From Cinclus cinclus (lineage: Eukaryota > Chordata > Aves > Passeriformes > Cinclidae), in the NCBI RefSeq assembly GCF_963662255.1, contig NC_085052.1:12731807-12795806 (forward strand): a stretch of DNA of 64,000 nucleotides, in the 5' to 3' direction. The first letter of the stretch is position 1, and each line of letters starts with the position of its first letter. The notes under the pieces were generated by a model. It worked only from the letters and a program-made list of their open reading frames with translations. It did no database searches and was not told where the DNA came from. The position numbers and the translations under genes are program-made. Below, piece after piece: positions 25,542-47,400 of this stretch.

Positions 25542-25596
25542 CGACGCTGCGCGGGGCTTCGCGCGGAGGGGGCGGGGCCCAGCTGCATGGGCGGTG

Positions 25597-25623
25597 TGAG
25601 TGACAGAACGGCCTAGCCAATGG
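25597..25623 (+). promoter_or_regulatory. Composite TALE-decamer / CCAAT module, copy 2
   Basis: The same decamer, TGAGTGACAG (25597-25606), again 10 bp before CCAATGG (CCAAT at 25617-25621), exactly 82 bp from copy 1. The bases between the two motifs differ, so it is the motif pair and its spacing that are kept. Confidence 0.6.
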
Positions 25624-25800
25624 AAACTCGCTATCCGGAGGGCGGCCGCGCCTCTGCCCCCGCCCCACATTACGTTGCGGACGCGCCCCCTAGCGGCGGC
25701 GCGGGGCCCCACGATGGGCGGGGCGATGTCCGCGCGAGGCGGTGGCGGGAACTCGGAGCGGGTCCCGGGAGCTGCCGAACCTGGTCAGGCCTGGGAGCAC

Positions 25801-27039
25801 AGGAGGAGTTTGTTACCGCTGCCTTTACACCTCCTCCAGCGTTCAAGGCATCTTTACTCTCCCCCGTTTGTTCCCTTTCTCTGTAGGTCCCTTGGAGGCA
25901 GCTGGAAGCTGCCAACAGGTGAAGTTTGAGGGCTCTCTGGTAGCGGATTGTGACTTGTGCACGAAGCACACTGACGATCTGTCTCATTCCCGAGTTGCAA
26001 CTACGACTGTGGTCACGCAAAGCCAGGTATGTGCCTGTGGATGGCGTGTGCGCAATAATCCTACCCACCTTTGCTGGAGGTTAATCAGCAAATATTAAAA
26101 ACGAGCTATAGAGTGCTCGGAGGAGAAGGTGAGTGCTCATGCTCACATTTCTTACTTAAATAGGTGAGAGTTTCATTCTAAAGTATTCACAACACCATTT
26201 GGGAGAACACATGGTCAAGAAGCAGACAAGCTGACAGCCAAGTGACAATCCCCTGATAAAGGAGGTGAGCAGTCAGTGTCCTCGCTTTCCGCAAAGAAAA
26301 ATATTTCACTTCTCCCGTTACCGTGATACCTTTTTGTGACATCTACCCACAAAAAGTAGTCAGCTACAGTCAGCTGAGAAGGTGAATGTAGCAGTCTGTA
26401 TGAAAGGCTGTGTTGGCTCAATACACCCATAACTAGTGTCTCCTGGCATTCACTGAAGTGTTACAACATTTGCCTTAATTTAAACCTCTCAATCCTGTTG
26501 TACAAAAACTCCTTCTTTTAGACCAGATGGATGGGGAAGGTCGCTAAAGGTAAACATCTGGGATGAGACTTATCTACTAAGGCTAAAGGCAGGAACTACA
26601 GGAGAAAAGTCCATGCCTACAGGAGAGATGTGAGACAAGACAGGTGAGTCAAGCCTTCAGGTGTGCTCATTGGCATTGAAGTCCATTTTCATTAATTTCA
26701 GGACCCAGAGTTTCAGTCATCGATTATTCCAAGTGCTTTTTGAATACTTAGTCAATGGAAAATGACAATATGTTCATTGTTCAATACTGAAATGCTCATG
26801 ATGTGTATTCTTTATACTGACACCACTTTCGTGGTTCTCATGCCTCACAAATCGAGGGAAACTGGTATTTCGTGGAGGAAACATGTATTATGATCAGTAA
26901 TTTGTAAAGATGATCACATGAAATTATGGGACAATAAAACGGTTTCCTTAGTCATAGAAGTTAACTCTACAGAAGTTAATGGGCTCACCTTTTTCTCCTT
27001 TCCTATTAGATAAAAGTAGGCGGGGGGAAATCTATTAAG
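25801..27039. other. Intergenic interval between the SUFU and ACTR1A promoters
   Basis: About 1.2 kb that loses its GC-richness after about 26.1 kb. I see no conserved open frame or RNA gene. Divergent promoter transcripts could start here but nothing in the sequence proves it. Confidence 0.6.
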
Positions 27040-27421
27040 AGTAAACCAGCCAATGGCGGTGTAGCGTTTTTGCTGGAAGTACCCAGCTATCTCCAGGACC
27101 GCAACATCCACCGGCTTCTCGGCCGTGGATGCGTCCGCAGGATTCCCTTTATCCTCACTCCGTCTCCCAGCACGCCCCGCTCCTGCGCCGGCCTACAGCT
27201 CCCAGCATGGCTCCTTCCCGGCACCGGCCTACAGCTCCCGACATGTCCCGCTCCCAGCGCACCTTCCCGCTGGGCTCTGCGCAGCGTTGGACTATAGCTC
27301 CCGGCAGGCGCCGCGGCGGCGGGAATACATCATCCAGGCGGCGCCGCGACGCCGCTCTGCGCATGTGCCGCCGAGGGCTGGGCTGTTGCTCCCTCACGGG
27401 CGGCTGCGGCGGGTCCTCGCC
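27040..27421 (+). promoter_or_regulatory. ACTR1A: ACTR1A CpG-rich, TATA-less promoter and 5' UTR
   Basis: It begins with a CCAATGGCGG element (about 27050). A cluster of ZNF143/Staf-like sites of the form CTACAGCTCCCAGCATG follows at 27157-27175, 27192-27210, 27228-27246 and 27291-27309. The last 100 bp before the ATG are very GC-rich. There is no TATA box. ZNF143 sites typically lie within 200 bp of the start site, so the start site is probably about 27300-27380 (inferred). Confidence 0.7.
27157..27309 (+). repeat. Tandem cluster of ZNF143/Staf-like sites
   Basis: Four elements fit the ACTACAnnTCCCAGCATGC consensus with 2-4 mismatches each. The first three are spaced 35 and 36 bp, the fourth 63 bp further. 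The clearest are CCTACAGCTCCCAGCATG at 27192 and ACTATAGCTCCCGG at 27291. Confidence 0.6.
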
Positions 27422-39996
<12,575 letters not shown>

Positions 39997-40157
39997 CCCT
40001 GGGACCTGTCCTCAATCTCCTCCGAAGACTCACTTAAACTCGCTTTTCTGAGTCCGAGTGTCTGAGAGCTGCCTGTGTGTGTGTGTGTGCGCCAGCATGC
40101 CCCGATGTCACTGAGCAAAGACGACAGCAGCAGGAGGGTTGTATTAGTACTACTAAC

Positions 40158-40237
40158 TTTTTCTTTTGTGTTTTTTTTTTTTTTTTGTTTGTTTTTTTTT
40201 TTTTTTTGTATTTTTTTGGGTGTTTTTTTTTTTTTTA
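40158..40237 (+). repeat. Poly(T)-rich stretch in the ACTR1A 3' UTR
   Basis: Several T runs of 7-16 bases, broken by single G or A. It gives a U-rich element in the mRNA about 160-240 bases after the stop. Confidence 0.9.
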
Positions 40238-42111
40238 ATGGAAAGGAGAAAATACCAATCTAAATTTCTCCGGAATGGCCCATTCCTTTTTCATTTCAGT
40301 CCCTTATTTTCTGTATCACAGTCACATCTGTTATTGTAAAACAAATAAGCAAAAACAAAGGGAACAGCTTATAGAAACTGCCTGGCAAGCCAGAAGGGAG
40401 CCAACCACTGCAGACTGCTCGTGCAGGCTTTAGTCAGCCTGACTGCAATGCCTGGATTGTCTGGAAAGACATAGCTGAGGCCCCGGAGCTACTTCCTTCT
40501 TCAGTGGTGTCTTCGCCATCAGTAGGTTTTTGAAGTTGTTTTTAATATATTTTTTATTAAGAGAAAGCACATTCTCAACAGTTAAGTCCATATGCCCCCA
40601 CTGTTTTGGTGTGTGAGTGTGCGTATGAGTGTGTAACTTCTTAACCTGATGTGGGGTCTGCACCACAGCTGGAGAAGTTTGCGATAGGACTTAGTTTGTA
40701 TTGCATGGAGTAGAACAAAGCAAATCTAATCAGCTATCATTGTACTAGACGGTTATTCTCTCGTACCTTGTTTTAAATACCTTTTCTCCTCTGGAAGCAA
40801 GTACCCCGGAATGGGCGTGAAAGCACTTGCGTGTTCCCCCTCAACCTGCCAAGATTTACAGTGCTGACTTCTCGTGTTCTTTGTAAGAGTCAAGGCTGTT
40901 TCCCTCCTTCCTGCCGTGTCAGGGCAAAGGGAGCATGTATTCACAGCCAGGCATAACTCTTGTGTATTTTATCTGTTCTGGGGCAAAATAACAATTGGGA
41001 AGGTGCATTGTAATGTAAGAATTGTTTTATTTATTGCAATGTCTGACGATCTCTCAAAAACTGACCACAGCACCTGGGAATTATGCTTTGGGTCTTCTTT
41101 GAACACCTATTTGCCCAGCTGCCCGCTGATGGATGTTCACACTGTGCACAGCACCCACACTTAGCGGAAGGGCCAGCCCTGCAGCACCACCCCATCCCTG
41201 CTCCACAGGGCCTTGCTAGTCACTGGGAATGCACAAGGGAGAGGACAGTAAAGGGCACTGGGAGGTTGGTGTGAGTGGCAGGTTTGTGAGCAGGAAGCTG
41301 TTCTGCTGGCTGTGTTCCATTGCACTGTGGTGCCTTTTTGCTCAGCTGGTGGCTGCTTTGCTTGTACTGCTCTAACAGCCCTGGGCAGCCTGCAGACCAG
41401 CTTGTGTTGGGGCATGCCCCTATTCTGGTTTTACTTGTGCATTATTTGGTGCTGTCTTTTTTTCCCATTACTTTTCTGCAGAACATGGCAGTAGCAATGG
41501 AGCTGGAGTTGCTTGGTGGCTGTTTCTCTCCTTTCCCTTCATTGCCACACATCACCTTGGGGTCACTCTCAGGTGCAGAGACAGGATAAGAGCTGGAGGA
41601 TTGCCACAGAGGTGAGGGAAGGGCCAATGCACTGCCCCAGCTGCGATGAATGTAAGCAGCAGCCAGTTGCCACTGCAGGAACCACGTCCTTGGGGCTCAC
41701 CCATGGGCTTGGAGAAGCTGTAGGTAGGTGGGTGGGGTGGGCTCCCAGCTGAGACCAGTCTCCTTGTACCCCTCCCCCCATCAGACCAGGTTGTTTTTTA
41801 AGCAAGAGCCTGTCAGAAAAGAGCCATCAATACCCAGCCTTGTGCTTGGAAACTGGTTCTGTTCTTGCTGGTTTGCTGCAGCACACAGGAGAATTCCCGT
41901 AAATTCCTCTCGGTTCCATTACTCTGTGCCCCAGGCAGTGCTCTCCCTCCCCCCAGCCCCTCCGCTGGCCTTGCAGCAGCAGTGCTCCATTTTGTAACCT
42001 GCAGTGACTGGGCAGACGGTGCTGTCTCCAATCTAGCATTCATTTGGTCTGCCTGACTGTTCCCTTGCACACTATCCAAACCATGTTGCCTGGTGGTGCC
42101 CAGCATACTTA

Positions 42112-42117
42112 AATAAA
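42112..42117 (+). terminator. ACTR1A poly(A) signal AATAAA
   Basis: A canonical hexamer in CTTAAATAAAGTC, the first one in a plausible place after the coding sequence. Cleavage would be about 10-25 bp downstream. Confidence 0.7.
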
Positions 42118-42135
42118 GTCATTCATATACAACAC

Positions 42136-42700
42136 TCAAGCCTCCTGGCCTCCTCTTCCCCAGTTCACAATTTTATGGAGGTAACTTTTGTTCTCTTGTC
42201 TGTGCAGAATTGTTGCTGGCCAGACTCTGCAAGGAGATGCCATCTTTGGTCCAGGATTGCATTTGTGGCCTGGCTTTTGTGGGAGGAGATTCCTGGCCTG
42301 CAGCCATGGTGTCCAAATCTACTCTCCTTTACATGTGTTATCCCTAAGACTTCCGTCACTGCAGACGGGTAAAAGACTGGAACACGACAACCGGGGCTGA
42401 GTCTCATAACTGCTGTTAGAAGAGCTGGTGCCAGCCCAGGTGTTTGCAGAGAGAGCAATGAGTACAGCTGTGCTCACAGGTGGCACAGTGCCTAGTGCTA
42501 GACCATCCTATCTTGTTCCCAGCAGCCACTGGTGTAGGAACAGGACAGACCTAACTCTGGGGCCTTCCAAAGCAGCAGGGGTAAATGACACCTCCCTTCA
42601 AAGGCAGGTGATGCCCTATCCCCTGCCGAAACAGTGCAGTTTTGTGTAGAAGGAGCTGTCCCAGCCAGGCTAGAGCCACTAGCTAGAAGAAAATCATTAA
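42136..42700. other. Short gap between the convergent ACTR1A and MFSD13A 3' ends
   Basis: About 560 bp between the inferred ends of the two transcripts. No feature recognised. Confidence 0.5.
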
Positions 42701-44230
42701 GCAATTCAGAAAAAGATCATCTTTAATTTATGAAATGGAGAATCATTCTCAAACTTGGTTAGAAGTTGCACAAATAACTTATGATTGAACTGTTAAGAAC
42801 TATAGCAGCCTCACAGAAGGTATGTCTTGGTCCAAGACAGAAGGCAGCCATGTCCTGAGGCAAGGTGGCAGGCTGGTGGGCTGAGACCCTAGAAGGAACC
42901 TGCAGAACATCCATCAAAGAACATTAGCTTCCAAACATTGCCTTGCACAGCAGGCAAGGCACAGGTTTTGGCACATCCCTCCTGCCTGCCCTCAAACACA
43001 GCACAGGGACTGAGGAGTCACTCCCTAGCCTCAAGGACCCCGTTGGTGAGTACCTGTCCATCTGCTCCCAGCCAAAACCAGGGAGATCAAAGCTGGTCTC
43101 CTTGGGTCCCTGGCTCAGCAGCCAGGTGAGATGATCTAACTCCACTGTTTCAAGCACAGAGGAGGTGAGGTGTCAGCCCCTCCCCACAGGGATAAAATCC
43201 CAACCCTGTGACTGCCCAGTACTGTGTCAGACAGGCTCCAAAGAGGAATCAAAGGCACAAAAGCAAGACCTGGTGTCTCCTCCAGGCTGTGCTCTCCTGC
43301 AAGAGGGGGGGGCACCAGGCTGCCTCACAAGGTCAGCTGGGATTGCCCTGGGCACGGAGGCACTTCCAGTGTCTGGATTAGGGGTTGGTTCCCTGACCTT
43401 CCTCAGAATGGGAGGGGGTTCATGGTACAGCTATATGACAGCACTGAGTAGAAAGGGCTGTGGAGAGGAGGGATAAACACATGCAATGGGATGCCCAGTG
43501 AAATGATACAGCTCAAGGCTCTGAACTCAGTTCAAGCCCAGCACCTTTCCCAGGCCAGCAACAACTCCCTCTACAAGGCCAGAGAGGACAGAACCTCAGC
43601 ATAAAACAGCACACCCACCAGATCCTGGCTGTGCAAGGTATTGTCCTGGCAACAACAAATGCTTAAGAGTGGATTTGGTCCAAGAACCACAGCACTGCAA
43701 GTGGGAGGGTATTACCAGTTACTGGGAAAGACCTTCAAGGTTCTCTCATCCCTGGCCCTGTTTGGCAATCATTCCCTCAGTCACTTGGTCCTTCAGGAGC
43801 CTCCCACTCCACTCGCCAAGACTGCAACTCTAGTGAGGAAGGACTCCCTGTGCAGTCTTCTCTTGCTCAGCTGGGCCAGCTGTGGCTCCCCAGAGCTATG
43901 CCCAGTGCTCAGAAGTGCACTGGGGATGCATCTGTTTCTAGCACCTGTAACCCAGCACCTCTTCACTGGAATTATCAACTCTCTGCTCCCTGGGACAGAC
44001 TGGGATAAAATGTTCTTGTTCCTGAGATCAAGTGATCTATCTCAGGTGCCTCACATGCTGAACCTCTCTGCCTTCCCCAGTGACCACCACCTGGAATGAG
44101 TAAACATTGGCATCACAGCATTTCACAGCTGAACCATGAACATCAGGCTCTCTCAGTCCACCATCCCTGCCCTTTGCCTGCCCTCCAGCACCAGCCTGGA
44201 ACCAGCAGCATCCTGGGGGCTCAGGCACCC
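42701..44230 (-). other. MFSD13A: MFSD13A 3' UTR (inferred)
   Basis: The stretch between the stop codon (44233-44231) and the ATTAAA signal. No conserved open frame is recognised in it. The end is inferred. Confidence 0.5.
42722..42727 (-). terminator. Probable MFSD13A poly(A) signal ATTAAA
   Basis: On the minus strand the sequence reads CATAAATTAAAGATG. ATTAAA is the commonest variant of AATAAA. It gives a 3' UTR of about 1.5 kb after the MFSD13A stop. Confidence 0.5.
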
Positions 44231-44484
44231 TTAGATTGTTTTGACCTCTGCTGCTTGGCCTTGTGTCAGGCTCTGCCGCTGAGCCTTCACTGCCTGCAGC
44301 CGCTTCCCATGCAGGCTGAATTGTGACCAGCTGAGGAGCTGCAGCAGGGCACACGTGATGGGCACAAAGACCAGAAGGTAAAAGCAGCCCTGGCGAAGAG
44401 TTGGCTCCAAGGCTGTGGCAGACTCCGGCTTCGGCTGGGCACTCACCACATTGCTCAGGGGGTTGCGCTGGAAGATGTCGTAGC
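44231..44484 (-). CDS. MFSD13A: MFSD13A coding exon 8 (residues 426-509 and stop)
   Basis: Acceptor GACACCAG|. It encodes [10 protein letters not shown], a Pro/Ala-rich variable stretch, the last helix ([20 protein letters not shown]) and a basic tail ending EVKTI, then TAA (44233-44231). Confidence 0.96.
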
Positions 44485-47400
44485 CTGGTGTCAGAGAAGA
44501 GTTTGTGAGAATGTGGCAGTGGGGATGAACCTTTGTCTGTTCTCTGAGTGTCCAGCCATGGAGATGCAGAGACCAGGCACAGGTTAGCAACTGAAGAGCC
44601 GTCTGCACCCACCCAGGGCACAGCACAAGGTGCCAGACACTGAACTCAAAGGTCTGCCCTGTCCTGCTCCACTGCTTTCCCCATACACTTACCTGTGTAT
44701 GCACAGAGCAGCCAGGTGCCAATCAGAGGGGCGAAGGTCTGGCCTGGCTTGGTGACCAGAGCCACCATCCCAAAGAGCAGGGCTGAGGCTGCCTGCTTCC
44801 TACGGTTCAGGACTAGGTCCTCATCCACCAAGTCAGTGACCACCAGGTTGAGTAACTTACAGGTCCCTTCTGTGAACACACGGTTGCTGCAGAACAACAG
44901 GCAAAGCACTGAATAAGGCTATCAAGAAATTACAGGAAAATGTGACAGATCAGAAAAAACGGCCGGGGTGAAAAGGTCTTCCCATACTTGAAATAAGAAT
45001 TTCAGAAGCCCTGATTACAGGAGAGGAACACCACTATCAATAAGACTTTGTACCCTGCAGTGACACTTCAGATCAGTCCTGACCTGCTACACAGGTCAGA
45101 CAGGCCTGGGGACAGGACACACTGGGCCTGTGGCTCACAGGCACCCACAGCACACACTGAGGGCTGCAGAGGAGAAGCTCTCAGCTGGCTGGCAAAAGCA
45201 GGTGAAGGCTGCCACCAGCCCTACAGGTTTGTGACCTCCTGAACATCACTTTCTCTCTCACTCTGCAGTGAGCTGTCCCATATGCTGTCAGAGCTGGAAA
45301 CCACATGGCTTATGTATGATCCTGTCCCCTGTCTTCCACTCCTCTTCCAAAAACAGGGACAACTCATTTCGGTTCCCAAGATGCAGAGGGCAGGGGAAGT
45401 GACTGCTGCTTGCCTACCTGGCAATGAAGATGCAGAGCAGATACACCTGATCAGGTCCTGCCAGGAGCATGACAACACTCAGAGCCAGCTTCAGGAAGAA
45501 GAGTCCTCGCACTACAGCATAAACCCCACAGCGGCGGCAGAGTGACAGGAAGTAGAGATTATTGAGATGGGGGGCAATGTAGGAAACACCTGAGCAGAGA
45601 CAGAGGCATGAACAGCTTGAGGGAGTTTCACTTTCCACCATGACGTCAGACATTATACTGAGAGAGAAAGCAAGGCTGGTTGGCTGTTGCCAGCAGGACA
45701 ATACAGAGTAGCTCCACTGCATTTACAGAAGGCTGCAGCAGATTTATTCCATGGCTTTGTGGCACAGCACACACTTTCCTACAGAGGGAGACCTTCTTCC
45801 ATCAACCTCATAGACAGGAAGGAAGAAAAGACTTGCCTAGTATCATGCAGAGGCTGCAACTCAGCCCTGGAGCAGAAATGAGAGAGACATGACTGCCTGA
45901 CCAGACCTAGTCTGTACAGAACCCTCCCAGGGTAACCCTAGGACCAATGCCCACATATCTGTGGCAGCTTGGAAATGGTCCATATGCTGCAGAAAGAACA
46001 AAATTCAGGGCTGTGTTCTCTGCTGCATCCTGGGAACATTTGCAGCCTCTAGTGCTCAGAGCAATACCTCTCTGGAGTCTGGTGTCCAGCACATCAGGTT
46101 TGGCCTTACTAGAAAAGGCTCCAAGTTACTTCTGTGCCCAAGAAGGACAACTCAGAGGTCCGGGGAAACATGGGGTGCATGCATGTGTGAATCTTACAGC
46201 TCAGAGTCCTGCATGTGAGCACACCTCTCCCTAGATGGAGTTTGAAAAGAGCAAAGCCAGACTTGGGCCAGATCCTACATAACTCAGCTGCTCCCTCCAG
46301 TCCCACCTGAAACTCACCAAGCAGGAAGGATCCAGTAGAGACAGAGATCTGGTCTGACAGCAGGTGCTCCAGGAACAGAGGGAAGAAGTTGCTGTTAAAA
46401 TGGCAGTGAAAAACCTGTGAAGGCAGCATGCAGACGAGCTGGTCAGCAGGAACAGCAGTGAGAAAGAACAGAAAAAGCTAACAGCCCTCTGAGCTCTGTT
46501 GTCCTAGAAGCCCCATGCCAAAGGATCATGCAGGATAGGCCTGGCGTACTCCAGCAGCACAAGACCTTGGCTGTGGCATTTCTGATACTGCTGGCTGAGA
46601 TTGCAGCGCTCAGTGCCATCAGCCATGCCCACTTTGTGCCCGAAGTCAGCCCCACTGCCCAGCTGTACAGCACAGTGCTGCTGGGGCAGACAGGGCCAGC
46701 AGGTGACAGCAATGACCACGAGGCTTTGGGGGAGACAGTGGCATGGCAGGAGGGAGGAGGCAGCGGATAGGAGGACATTGGTAAGGCACTGAGGCTTGAA
46801 CACAAAGATGCAGACCAGCATCAAGAGCCTGCCTGAGGGGAACTGAGAGAACCCCAGGGAGCCATGACTGCAGCACACAAAGCTGGGCAGTCTGCCAGCA
46901 TTTGGTAGACATCACTGAAGAGGATGAAGAACAGAAATGGTAAAAGCCAGCTGGGAGATGGATCCAGCTGGACAGCAAGAACAGTGACGTGAGCCTCAGG
47001 AAAACGGAGACTATGCTGACAGCAGCACCAGCAAACAGCACTCCTGAACTCATCCCCGCTGTGAGCCAGGCCCTGTGCTTCTGCACCCCACATGAGCTGC
47101 ACAGAGTCAGCCCCCATAACCCAACCTATGCTGCAGAGAGAGGAAGAAGCATCCCACAGCTTGCTCAGGAAGTATCCTCAGTCACAAGCAGGGAGAATGG
47201 CTACCAGCTACTGAGTCAGCCAGCATGCACAGGAGGCTCCAAGAGCAAATGGGTGCTGGAAATATTTATGTCCTTCCTGGGGAACTCACATACTGCTGAA
47301 TTACCCATCTCAAACAGCCAGAGGTAGTGCTCATCCTCTGAATTCCTGCCTGTCACTTCTGTGCCTACCTGGACAAGATTCATGCAGACAAACCAGAGGA

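Larger units (their letters stand above)
25371..25800 (-). promoter_or_regulatory. SUFU: SUFU CpG-rich promoter and 5' UTR region
   Basis: This GC- and CpG-rich block upstream of the SUFU ATG has GC boxes (for example GGGGCGGGGCC near 25492 and 25571) and no TATA box. It carries two copies of TGAGTGACAG-N10-CCAATGG, at 25515-25541 and 25597-25623. The transcription start cannot be fixed from sequence. It is probably between the modules and the ATG. Confidence 0.75.
39997..42135 (+). other. ACTR1A: ACTR1A 3' UTR
   Basis: About 2.1 kb from the stop codon to just past AATAAA (42112-42117). It has a (TG)n run (40075-40089) and long T runs (40158-40237). The end point is inferred from the poly(A) signal. 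Confidence 0.7.

Noticed and set aside
24847..25668. 273-codon minus-strand open frame across SUFU exon 1
   Set aside because: It is out of frame with SUFU, runs through the exon 1 donor into the intron, and is explained by GC-rich, stop-poor DNA.
25371..25712. In-frame extension of SUFU exon 1 upstream of the chosen ATG
   Set aside because: The frame is open for 114 codons, but the only in-frame ATGs (25670 and 25712) are upstream of the CCAAT modules and so probably not transcribed. Length agreement with human supports the ATG at 25370.
44037..44722. Other minus-strand open frames of 163 and 194 codons over the last MFSD13A exon
   Set aside because: One contains the true terminal exon and the rest is read-through into intron; the other is in a different frame of the same exon and its 3' UTR.
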